Positions 1 to 5,340 of a stretch of 6,058 bases of DNA are shown here, piece after piece. Within the stretch, counting starts at the first letter, position 1; the number at the start of each line of letters is the position of its first letter. The DNA is from an uncultured Ruminococcus sp. (GTDB taxonomy: Bacteria > Bacillota > Clostridia > Oscillospirales > Ruminococcaceae): NCBI GenBank assembly GCA_947175005.1, contig CAMWLD010000145.1, positions 1 through 6,058 on the forward strand, read 5' to 3'. The position numbers were made by a program, and so were the translations under genes. The notes beneath the pieces were generated by a model. That model worked only from the letters and a program-made list of their open reading frames with translations. It searched no databases and was not told the origin of the DNA.

Positions 1-245
1 AAATAATAGACCCCTGTATCCACCACTGCCCAAAACCCGTTTGCGCTGTTGTCGAAATCTACTTTGCGGTCAATGTTCCAAGCGATCTCTCCCGCGTAAG
101 CCGTTTCCGTAGCCGCCGCCCAGCCGAGAAACCCCGCCATAAATATAAGAAAATTAAAAACCAGATATTCCAGCAGCTTTTCGATCTGTCTGTTTGAAGC
201 TATCTGCCCCGCAATAGAGCTGCTGTCCGCAGGCTTTTTAGCCAT
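1..245 (-). CDS. N-terminal fragment of a membrane-anchored protein, cut by the window edge
   Basis: Only the first 81 codons lie in the window, and the frame stays open to base 1. The ATG at 243-245 is preceded by AGGAGG with a 9-base spacer, so the start is well supported. The protein begins MAKKPADSSS, with a short polar N-terminus of about 26 residues. One strongly hydrophobic segment follows at about residues 27-46 (LVFNFLIFMAGFLGW and onward), then a polar stretch containing EIAWNIDRKVDF. This suggests a cytoplasmic N-terminus, one transmembrane helix, and an extracytoplasmic region beginning near residue 50. It starts 33 bases after the DUF3021-like gene, so it probably belongs to the same transcript. 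I do not recognise the family. A sensor kinase N-terminus is one possibility, because the response regulator in this window lacks an adjacent kinase, but no diagnostic motif is visible. Confidence 0.8.
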   Translation of the reverse strand, partial: MAKKPADSSSIAGQIASNRQIEKLLEYLVFNFLIFMAGFLGWAAATETAYAGEIAWNIDRKVDFDNSANGFWAVVDTGVYY

Positions 246-278
246 GACTTTCCGCCTCCTTTTTTTCAGTCTCACAGT

Positions 279-662
279 TTACCGATAAGCTTCTATGCTG
301 CCCGTAAATTTCATAAAAAAATACAGCGCAATATAAACAGCGGCAAAAATCGGTATAGTAATTATCACAGTGCTTATGAGATCGACATATCCTTTTGTAA
401 TGTATGAATATGTAACACGGGCAGCAACTGTAATTAAAAAGCAAAGGGCAATGTGCAGCGGAAATTTTATCCGTGATCTTAATGCTCTTACCCGCATTAT
501 TTCAAAGGTCAGCCCATACAAACAGGAAGCCACAACCCATATCAGCACCGATTTAAGCGTTTCATTCAGACCGTTGTCCAATATCAGCATTGTGACAAAT
601 ATCATTGTTCCGAACCCTGTCGAAATAAAAATGTTATGTACCATACTTTGTATTTTTTTCAT
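279..662 (-). CDS. Small four-helix membrane protein, DUF3021-like
   Basis: This 127-residue protein starts MKKIQSMVHN and has about four hydrophobic segments, near residues 11-28, 36-54, 65-85 and 91-113. Basic residues (MRVRALRSRIK) sit in the loop between helices two and three. Size, helix count and the overall pattern resemble the DUF3021 family of small integral membrane proteins, whose biochemical role is unknown. The frame is open further upstream into the preceding gene, but the ATG at 660-662 has an AAGGA ribosome binding site 9 bases before it, and the longer version would add a highly basic, non-homologous-looking N-terminus. The gene begins 40 bases after the flavodoxin-like gene ends, and the next gene starts 33 bases after its stop, so cotranscription is likely. 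GC is about 37% by hand count over 301-660, lower than the response regulator. The DUF3021 assignment is from pattern recognition only; an unrelated small membrane protein is the alternative. Confidence 0.8.
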   Translation of the reverse strand: MKKIQSMVHNIFISTGFGTMIFVTMLILDNGLNETLKSVLIWVVASCLYGLTFEIMRVRALRSRIKFPLHIALCFLITVAARVTYSYITKGYVDLISTVIITIPIFAAVYIALYFFMKFTGSIEAYR

Positions 663-702
663 GATTGGATTTCCTTTAAATAATATTTTTATGCGCCTTA
701 TT

Positions 703-1395
703 TTATTTCCACGGACGTTCCTTTCCGCGCCACCCCTTTTCCTGCCAGTAAGCATGATCCGATTCACTGAGTCCCCCCATCATACGCATGACAGAAAAAA
801 ACAGCTTTGTTTTTATCATAGGTCTTACTCTGCCGTTTCTTTTTATGATCTTGTCAGCAATCGCTGCAACCCTGCGCTCCGTTTTTGCCTTTATTTTGGG
901 GTCTACCTCATTCCACGCCGTCGCCCGTACTCCTATTCCCAACTTGTATATTCTTCCACACCCCCAAAAGAATGCGCTGTCCGCCATGTCCTTGTTTGTG
1001 CTGCCCGTCCCCGCACCCGCAGCAGTTGAAATGCACACAGCCTGTTTCCCGAACATTTTTTCATTCGGACGGTGCACCATCCAGCGGTACCCGTAATGAT
1101 CAAGAAATGCTTTCATTGCTCCCGTTGCATGATAAACATACACAGGACTTGCAAGAATAATAACATCCGCCTCATCCATAGCCTCTGTTATCGGCAGTAA
1201 TTTTTTATAGTGAGGGCATTTTTCTTCGCTTCTTGTAAAGCAAGCCGTGCACCCCGTGCAAAAGCTGTCGAAATCCCTCGGAAGAAAAAATTCCGTGGTG
1301 TCAGCAGTATCGCCGTTCAGCTTTTCCGCAAGCATACGTGCGATCCGACAAGTAGACCCCTCATGGCTTTGCCCGTGTATAATAACGATTTTCAT
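703..1395 (-). CDS. Flavodoxin-family NAD(P)H-dependent oxidoreductase with a cysteine cluster
   Basis: This 230-residue protein has a flavodoxin-like fold of the NADPH-dependent FMN reductase type. It opens with a beta strand and phosphate-binding loop typical of FMN binding (MKIVIIHGQSHEGST, residues 1-15). The central strand and loop ADVIILASPVYVYHATGAMK (76-95) is a hallmark of the family. Cysteines at 46, 49, 52 and 60 form C-x2-C-x2-C-x7-C, the spacing known from iron-sulfur flavoproteins, so a 4Fe-4S cluster beside FMN is possible; many flavodoxin-family oxidoreductases keep only part of this motif. The C-terminus is rich in Trp and Lys (YWQEKGWRGKERPWK), as in many clostridial relatives. 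There is no signal peptide, so it is cytoplasmic and probably transfers electrons from NAD(P)H to an unknown acceptor. AAGGAG lies 8 bases before the ATG. It follows the lipase-like gene by 45 bases. The family is firm; the substrate is unknown. Confidence 0.93.
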   Translation of the reverse strand: MKIVIIHGQSHEGSTCRIARMLAEKLNGDTADTTEFFLPRDFDSFCTGCTACFTRSEEKCPHYKKLLPITEAMDEADVIILASPVYVYHATGAMKAFLDHYGYRWMVHRPNEKMFGKQAVCISTAAGAGTGSTNKDMADSAFFWGCGRIYKLGIGVRATAWNEVDPKIKAKTERRVAAIADKIIKRNGRVRPMIKTKLFFSVMRMMGGLSESDHAYWQEKGWRGKERPWK

Positions 1396-1440
1396 AAAAT
1401 AGACTCCTTATAAATCAAAATAATTCTGCACCGCCGCCGC

Positions 1441-2253
1441 TTAAAATCCCATTGCCTCCAGGTCTTCCGTGATCTTAATGTACAGTCCTATAATATCCCC
1501 GCATTCGCCCTCATCTTTTTTTGCAATGGAAATTCTCGTCCGCCGCATATCCACCTCATCGCAATGGGATATACCCCGTATGCCGCTGCCCGTGTATATT
1601 CCCTTGAAATCTCCGCGGCAAACCTGCGAGGGGGCAAGCAAGCCGTCATTCTCACCCTCGAAGTGCTTCACCGTCATCATAGGAATGCTCATAAACCAAT
1701 GCGCCCCGGGGCCGTTCATAACGAATGCATAGCTCTGATAATAGACCCCGTCAATATCGGGATTTTCCCTGTTGAATCTCTCTGCATTCGCCGTTTCAAA
1801 AGCGCATACAGCGCCGTATGTGTCGGGACTTTTGTCCCCGCCTATCTTCATAAAAATATCCGTCGCCTTGCACCCCAGACGAATAGCAGGCCGCAGCCTT
1901 TTCATAAGCCTGTCAACAGTTACAGAGCCGTTGTGGGGAGTGGAAAGGGTAGTAAGAGACGCCACCCTGTCCCCGTATCCCAAAGTTGAAATAAGATACC
2001 TTGCCTCCAAACCGCCCTTTGAGTGAGCAATGATGTTCACCTTTTCCGCACCCGTTTCACCTATCAGCTTATCAAAGCTTGCCCTCATCTGCCTTGCATT
2101 TCCCTCAATGCTGCCGTTGCCGTCGCTGCGGCTGTAGAAAATGCGTTCCCCTCTTGCCTCCAGCGCCCCGGGAATTCTTCCCCAGTAGCCTATCGGCCTG
2201 TCGTCCCTGAACCCCATTCCATGGGCTAAAAGTATCGGATATTTCAGCGGCAT
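1441..2253 (-). CDS. Lipase-like alpha/beta hydrolase, predicted cytoplasmic
   Basis: This 270-residue protein belongs to the alpha/beta hydrolase superfamily and resembles bacterial triacylglycerol lipases and esterases. The first strand ends in an oxyanion-hole motif (PILLAHGMGF, with His11-Gly12). The nucleophile elbow is IIAHSKGG, giving catalytic Ser78 in an A-x-S-x-G context, as in Bacillus LipA-type lipases where Ala replaces the first Gly. STPHNGS (104-110) after the next strand is also typical of lipases. The likely acid is Asp203 in GENDGLLAP and the likely base His230 in GISHCDE, so the triad appears complete. The region of about residues 120-200 would supply a lid or cap. There is no N-terminal signal sequence, so the enzyme is probably intracellular, acting on a lipid, lipid-like or other ester; the substrate cannot be read. 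AAGGGAG lies about 10 bases before the ATG. It is the first gene after the hairpin that follows the response regulator gene. Confidence 0.93.
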   Translation of the reverse strand: MPLKYPILLAHGMGFRDDRPIGYWGRIPGALEARGERIFYSRSDGNGSIEGNARQMRASFDKLIGETGAEKVNIIAHSKGGLEARYLISTLGYGDRVASLTTLSTPHNGSVTVDRLMKRLRPAIRLGCKATDIFMKIGGDKSPDTYGAVCAFETANAERFNRENPDIDGVYYQSYAFVMNGPGAHWFMSIPMMTVKHFEGENDGLLAPSQVCRGDFKGIYTGSGIRGISHCDEVDMRRTRISIAKKDEGECGDIIGLYIKITEDLEAMGF

Positions 2254-2283
2254 TTAACTCATGCTCCCTTTTGCTTGATAAAT

Positions 2284-2324
2284 AAAAAATATATCGGGCA
2301 ATTTTTCGGAAAAACATCGCCCGA
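2284..2324 (-). terminator. Probable intrinsic terminator or attenuator after the response regulator gene
   Basis: Read on the minus strand, the arms TCGGGCGA-type (2317-2324) and TTGCCCGA-type (2294-2301) pair over 8 bp including one G-U. A 2-base bulge (2315-2316) follows, then a TTTTT/AAAAA stem (2310-2314 with 2302-2306) closes on a 3-base loop. The 3' side continues ATATATTTTTT, a T-rich tail. It lies 45 bases past the regulator stop and only 40 bases before the lipase-like start. I find no clear promoter between the hairpin and the lipase-like gene, so partial read-through is possible. Confidence 0.6.
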
Positions 2325-2368
2325 AAATTTAAAGTAAGATAAGGTGATAAACCTCACAGCCCTCTGCA

Positions 2369-3070
2369 TTAATCCTCTGCTTCAGGCTCTTTCAGCGCAT
2401 ACCCCACACCCCTTACAGTCTGAACATATTTCACCTTGGAGTATTCCTCCAGCTTCCCCCGCAAATAGCGTATGTAAACGTCCACCACATTAGTTTCCCC
2501 GAAATAATTGTACCCCCATACCCGTTCAAGCAGCTGCTCTCTGGTCATGACCGAGGGAGCGTTTTCCATAAGCGCCTGAAGCAGCCCGAATTCCTTTACC
2601 GTAAGGTCCATAAGCTGACCGCAGCAGCTTATTGTGTGCTTTGCCGTGTCCAGCTCCAGCTCGCCCACAGTGATGATAGGGGAGTCCTCGGGAACGCTTT
2701 CCGGCATAGACCTCTTGCGCAAAGCCGCCCTTATCCTCGCCAGCAGTTCTTCTATGGCAAAGGGCTTTGTGATGTAATCGTCCGCCCCCATGTCCAGCCC
2801 CGAGACCTTGTCCATTACCGAATCTCTTGCCGTCAGCATTATCACGGGCGTCTGCATTTCCGACTTTCGCATCCGCCTCAATACCTCCAGCCCGTTCAGC
2901 CCCGGCAGCATTATATCCAGCAGTATAACGTCAAAGCCACCCTCCTGTGCCAAAGCAAGCCCCTCTCTGCCGTCTCCCGAAATTACCGTTTCATATTCCT
3001 CATGCTCCAGCTCCAGCTGAACAAATCTCGCCAGCTGGGGTTCATCCTCTATTATAAGAATTTTTGACAT
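2369..3070 (-). CDS. OmpR-family response regulator, ArlR-like
   Basis: This 233-residue two-component response regulator is a cytoplasmic DNA-binding protein. The N-terminal receiver domain (about 1-118) has acidic pair Glu8-Asp9, phosphoacceptor Asp52 in ILLDIMLPG, Thr80 in LTARD and Lys102 in ITKPF. The C-terminal winged-helix domain (about 130-228) has the OmpR/PhoB signature, including LTVKEFGLL, REQLLERVWGYN, a recognition helix in ETNVVDVYIRYLRGKL, and VQTVRGVGYAL in the hairpin wing. The wording and length closely match the ArlR subgroup. The frame is open 29 codons further upstream, but the ATG at 3068-3070 gives the standard MSKILIIEDE start and has AAAGGAG 9 bases before it. It follows the second DUF4342 gene by 102 bases with no terminator, so the three genes probably form one operon. 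The usual downstream sensor kinase gene is missing; a hairpin and a hydrolase gene follow instead. Confidence 0.97.
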   Translation of the reverse strand: MSKILIIEDEPQLARFVQLELEHEEYETVISGDGREGLALAQEGGFDVILLDIMLPGLNGLEVLRRMRKSEMQTPVIMLTARDSVMDKVSGLDMGADDYITKPFAIEELLARIRAALRKRSMPESVPEDSPIITVGELELDTAKHTISCCGQLMDLTVKEFGLLQALMENAPSVMTREQLLERVWGYNYFGETNVVDVYIRYLRGKLEEYSKVKYVQTVRGVGYALKEPEAED

Positions 3071-3172
3071 ATTTTTGAGCTCCTTTACTAATTTTTGTAC
3101 ACCAAAAATGCATTGATACTTAGGGGATTCACCGTAACTTTTAAACTTGTTCCTCATCCCTTTCCCGTTTTA

Positions 3173-3607
3173 TTATTCTGCCTTTTTCACCGTGTAGCTG
3201 CACCCCGCCGCAACGGAAATAAGCATGGCCGCAAAAGCCAGCCCCGCCGAGAAGCATATAATGAGAAGTCCCACTATTAAGGGCATTTTCAAGACTTCCC
3301 GCTCCTCCTTGGTAATAATAACCTGATATTTTAAAATGTCCTTTAACCGATCGCCTATCTGCCTGAAAGCGATCCTGATGAGTTCACCAAAGCTTTCAGC
3401 GTCCGCCGCCGTCTTGCTTTGCCGCTCTTCGGCCTTGGGAATACTCGTGGAAAACGAACTCCGAGCGCCTCCCATCTTGCCTCGCTTTTCAAGGATTATC
3501 ATAGCCTCCAGCAGGTCAAAATCGGCCTCGCGCAGCACCTCGCCCGCTTCCTCATAGCTGATACCGCATTTTTCCACCAGCTTTTCCGCCATTTCCAGCT
3601 TATCCAT
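3173..3607 (-). CDS. DUF4342 protein with UBA-like N-terminus and C-terminal membrane segment
   Basis: The protein has 144 residues from the preferred start. Residues about 4-42 (MAEKLVEKCGISYEEAGEVL and on through DLLEAMIILEK) form a three-helix UBA-like module like those at the start of DUF4342 proteins and of elongation factor Ts. A polar linker with many Ser, Lys and Glu follows to about residue 70. The rest carries the DUF4342 core: a strand-like VIITKEEREVLKMPL and a hydrophobic segment at about 108-136 ending GCSYTVKK. This suggests a membrane-attached or strongly hydrophobic C-terminus. The frame also has an ATG at 3611-3613, but AAAGGAG lies only 1 base before it, against 7 bases before the ATG at 3605-3607, so I chose the latter. 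It is a shorter paralogue of the gene just upstream, which has the same architecture. The family's function is unknown; the operon with a response regulator hints at signalling. Confidence 0.9.
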   Translation of the reverse strand: MDKLEMAEKLVEKCGISYEEAGEVLREADFDLLEAMIILEKRGKMGGARSSFSTSIPKAEERQSKTAADAESFGELIRIAFRQIGDRLKDILKYQVIITKEEREVLKMPLIVGLLIICFSAGLAFAAMLISVAAGCSYTVKKAE

Positions 3608-3630
3608 AGGCATACTCCTTTCGGATATTT

Positions 3631-3720
3631 TTAACTTAAAAAATTTTTACAAATCATTTTATCGGAATCTATCTCATCAAAAGCAGCCGCAAAATTTTCT
3701 TGACTCTTGCCTCTGCTCAT
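3631..3720 (-). CDS. Possible 29-residue small protein between the two DUF4342 genes
   Basis: An ATG at 3718-3720 opens a 29-codon frame ending in TAA at 3631-3633. It begins 7 bases after the stop of the upstream DUF4342 gene. The product starts MSRGKSQENFAAAF and continues with an acidic stretch (DEIDSDK); it has no membrane segment. The only ribosome binding site is a weak AGAGG 4 bases before the ATG. It fills most of the 120-base gap and ends just before the ribosome binding site of the next gene. It could be real or a chance frame in an ordinary intergenic gap. Confidence 0.2.
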   Translation of the reverse strand: MSRGKSQENFAAAFDEIDSDKMICKNFLS

Positions 3721-3727
3721 CTTGCCT

Positions 3728-4405
3728 CTAATTAAAAAATCCTTTATCTTCCGAATCAAGCGGATTGCCGCCGGCATATTCCATAGGCCGTGTATCCTGC
3801 ACGGGACGGGGGATTTGCACCGATTGATTTGAAGCCGATGTGTCGGACGTCTGACTGCCGCTTTGTCCTCCGTTCCAATACTGACCGTATGCAGGCGGGG
3901 GAGTAAAGCCCCCCGAATGATTTACAGGATTATTTATAGGGCTTTCGGCTGCCTGCCGCTGTCTGCGGCCCAAGGAAATGACCACGTCCTCCGCACCCTC
4001 TCCCGAAACGGTGTATTTCACCCCGAAAATAAGCGATATAATAAACGCAGGCATAGAAAACTCCCAAGAGAGTCCAAATACAGCCACAAACACAGGCAGG
4101 GGCACATCAAAATAATCCCTGTTTCCCGTCACCCGCACTCTCTTTACGCAAACTTTCCCGAATGCCTTTCCCGCCTTTTTGACCCCATTGTTTATGGCCT
4201 CGTTTCCCGAATTTGCAAAGCTGTTCTTCCTTGCCGTATCTGCATTTTCCCCGTAGGTCTTTTCGGGGTTTATTCTCTTTGCCTTTTCCAGCATTATCAC
4301 CGCATCCAGCATATCGCCGCCGCAGGCTTCATATGCGTATTTCGCTTCATTGTAGGAAGCTCCCGTCTTATTCACAAGCTCGCTTACAGATTCATATTCA
4401 CTCAT
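3728..4405 (-). CDS. DUF4342 protein with UBA-like N-terminus and long low-complexity tail
   Basis: The protein has 225 residues. Residues about 6-42 (SVSELVNKTGASYNEAKYAY through DMLDAVIMLEKAK) form a UBA-like helical module, aligned by eye with the same region of the next gene. A charged linker follows to about residue 84. The DUF4342 core comes next, with basic VCVKRVRVTGNRDYFDVPLP and a hydrophobic segment at about 103-129 ending FGVKYTVSG. After it is an unusual tail of about 75 residues rich in Gly, Ser, Asn, Gln and Pro (for example GGFTPPPAYGQYWNGGQSG), probably disordered. The frame is open 27 codons further upstream, across the promoter, but AAGGGA lies about 8 bases before the ATG at 4403-4405 and the UBA-like module starts there. 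It is the first gene after a strong promoter and leads the operon with the second DUF4342 gene and the response regulator. Its biochemical role is unknown. Confidence 0.9.
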   Translation of the reverse strand: MSEYESVSELVNKTGASYNEAKYAYEACGGDMLDAVIMLEKAKRINPEKTYGENADTARKNSFANSGNEAINNGVKKAGKAFGKVCVKRVRVTGNRDYFDVPLPVFVAVFGLSWEFSMPAFIISLIFGVKYTVSGEGAEDVVISLGRRQRQAAESPINNPVNHSGGFTPPPAYGQYWNGGQSGSQTSDTSASNQSVQIPRPVQDTRPMEYAGGNPLDSEDKGFFN

Positions 4406-4468
4406 GGTACGATTCCCTTTCCGCAAAAAATATCCTTGATTTTTGCTGTGTTTTTTGAAGTTATTTAT

Positions 4469-4497
4469 ATTATAGCACACGAACATTAAATTGTACT
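4469..4497 (-). promoter_or_regulatory. Extended -10 promoter for the DUF4342/response regulator operon
   Basis: On the minus strand TATAAT (4469-4474) is preceded by TGC, giving a perfect extended -10 element. A 17-base spacer separates it from AGTACA (4492-4497), which matches three positions of the -35 consensus. Transcription would start near 4462, about 57 bases before the ATG of the first DUF4342 gene. The sequence fits a vegetative sigma factor. No direct repeat matching a typical OmpR-family operator is obvious nearby. Confidence 0.7.
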
Positions 4498-4520
4498 TTA
4501 AATAAGATTAAAAGTTGATT

Positions 4521-4560
4521 AAAATTTTTGCCCCGAAGATTAAAAAACTCGGGAAATTTT
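4521..4560. repeat. Imperfect dyad upstream of the DUF4342 operon promoter
   Basis: AAAATTT (4521-4527) pairs with AAATTTT (4554-4560), and CCCGA (4532-4536) pairs with TCGGG (4549-4553) around a 12-base loop, with four unpaired bases on one side. It lies about 24 bases upstream of the -35 element. It may be a back-up terminator for the acetyltransferase unit or a regulator site; the T-run after it is poor on either strand. Confidence 0.4.
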
Positions 4561-4601
4561 AATAATTCTTCAACTGCACCCTATAAATTTCAGCCAATAA
4601 G

Positions 4602-4638
4602 AAGCTTTGAGCAGCCTATCGAACATTACCGAAAGCTT
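4602..4638. repeat. 7-bp inverted repeat after the acetyltransferase terminator
   Basis: AAGCTTT (4602-4608) and AAAGCTT (4632-4638) form a perfect 7-bp inverted repeat around a 23-base loop. It is next to the intrinsic terminator and is not followed by a T-run on the minus strand. The stem is AT-rich and the loop long, so chance is possible. The rest of the gene-free stretch 4498-4708 holds only the dyads and terminator listed here. Confidence 0.3.
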
Positions 4639-4645
4639 TTCCAAA

Positions 4646-4678
4646 CAAAAAGAGCAGTTACACATAACGGATAACTGC
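4646..4678 (-). terminator. Intrinsic terminator of the acetyltransferase gene
   Basis: On the minus strand GCAGTTA (4672-4678) and TAACTGC (4654-4660) form a perfect 7-bp stem with an 11-base loop, followed by TCTTTTTGTTTGG. It begins 30 bases after the acetyltransferase stop, the expected place. The T-run and the perfect stem support it; the stem has only modest GC. Confidence 0.75.
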
Positions 4679-4708
4679 CCGACAAGCCGGAATTTATATT
4701 GGTCATTA

Positions 4709-5200
4709 TCAGTTCTCAAAAGTAAACCCACAATTATGATTGCTTTCAGTTCCGCAGATACGGTAATGATCGTTTGTATATTCTTCAACGACCTTTTTCC
4801 AAAACAAACCGGCCGAAACATTGTTTTTCCAATAGCAAACTTCCCAAGGCCCACGATGTAGATCAAACAGCTGTGTGGCTGCCTTTTTGCCAATTCCCAT
4901 TCTTCGGTATTTGAGCATAACAAAAAATTCGCCGAAACACCGTGCATCTGCTTTTTTCCGATAGTCGCAATAAGGGCAGATCAAGGCAAATCCCGCAATT
5001 TTTCCGTTAACACGTATCAGATAAGGAAATCTTCCATCCTCATTCCAATAATCATCAATGTGATTATATCCATAGTATCCGTATTCATTGATGTCATTAT
5101 TGCTGAATGCTGTAAACTCATAATTGTACAGCTCCATCAGCCGTATCAATAGCGGCTTTTCGTCAACGGACATCAGGTGCAGTGTAATATTCATTTTCAT
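4709..5200 (-). CDS. GNAT family N-acetyltransferase
   Basis: This 163-residue cytoplasmic acetyltransferase would move an acetyl group from acetyl-CoA to an amine; the acceptor cannot be told. The first helix region reads LMELYNYEFTAF, followed by a Tyr-rich stretch and YWNEDGRFPYLIRVNGKIAG (51-70), a pattern seen in a common bacterial GNAT subgroup. GEFFVMLKYRRMGIG (90-104) contains the beta4 strand and the pyrophosphate-binding R-R-x-G-x-G of motif A. WEVCYWKNNVSAGLFWKKVV (119-138) matches motif B. Length is normal. Two starts are possible: the ATG at 5198-5200 has GGAG 4 bases before it, and the ATG at 5192-5194 has it 10 bases before; I kept the first. It stands alone between its own promoter and terminator. 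Sampled GC runs from about 28% to 43%, below that of the flanking SHOCT-like gene and the response regulator, which may mean separate acquisition. Confidence 0.93.
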   Translation of the reverse strand: MKMNITLHLMSVDEKPLLIRLMELYNYEFTAFSNNDINEYGYYGYNHIDDYWNEDGRFPYLIRVNGKIAGFALICPYCDYRKKADARCFGEFFVMLKYRRMGIGKKAATQLFDLHRGPWEVCYWKNNVSAGLFWKKVVEEYTNDHYRICGTESNHNCGFTFEN

Positions 5201-5208
5201 TTTTCTCC

Positions 5209-5221
5209 ATCAAATTTTGAT
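5209..5221. repeat. 13-base palindrome touching the acetyltransferase ribosome binding site
   Basis: ATCAAA and TTTGAT flank a single central base, giving a 6-bp inverted repeat that overlaps the start of the minus-strand TGGAG ribosome binding site. It could be an operator or a small structure that affects translation. At this AT content a chance match is quite possible. Confidence 0.25.
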
Positions 5222-5249
5222 TTGTCGTCCTATGGAAGCGCGGATTAAA

Positions 5250-5320
5250 CGGCTTTTTAAAATGGCAGTGTGACGGCTTTTCCCGCCGCCACGAGCATTT
5301 ACGCCCTCGGGGGAAAAGCC
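5250..5320. repeat. Perfect 10-bp inverted repeat with a competing direct repeat in the acetyltransferase leader
   Basis: GGCTTTTCCC (5275-5284) and GGGAAAAGCC (5311-5320) are perfect complements around a 26-base GC-rich loop that holds a further CGAG/CTCG pair. CGGCTTTT occurs twice, at 5250-5257 and 5274-5281, 24 bases apart. On the minus-strand RNA two AAAAGCC segments could therefore compete for one GGCUUUU arm. No T-run follows, so it is not a simple terminator. It may be a leader RNA switch or a copy of a dispersed palindromic repeat. I do not recognise a known riboswitch class. Confidence 0.6.
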
Positions 5321-5340
5321 TTAGATCAGCAGTTCTCTAA

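Noticed and set aside
663..767. Longer N-terminus for the DUF3021-like protein
   Set aside because: The 35 extra codons overlap the flavodoxin-like gene and are highly basic, while the ATG at 660-662 has a good ribosome binding site.
370..1029. Plus-strand open frame of 219 codons
   Set aside because: It is antisense to both the DUF3021-like and flavodoxin-like genes, which have family motifs and ribosome binding sites; the product looks like a shadow.
2105..2317. Minus-strand open frame of 70 codons across the hydrolase start
   Set aside because: It begins inside the terminator-like hairpin and continues in another frame of the hydrolase gene, whose own frame has the catalytic motifs.
3071..3157. 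Longer N-terminus for the response regulator
   Set aside because: The extra 29 codons do not fit a receiver domain, and the ATG at 3068-3070 has AAAGGAG at 9 bases and gives the canonical start.
4640..4700. Integron attC-like recombination site after the acetyltransferase gene
   Set aside because: The stem near 4654-4678 has no GTTRRRY/RYYYAAC core match, and a plain intrinsic terminator explains it.
4570..4947. Minus-strand open frame of 125 codons overlapping the acetyltransferase
   Set aside because: It overlaps a clearly recognisable GNAT gene in another frame, runs through the terminator, and has no good ribosome binding site.
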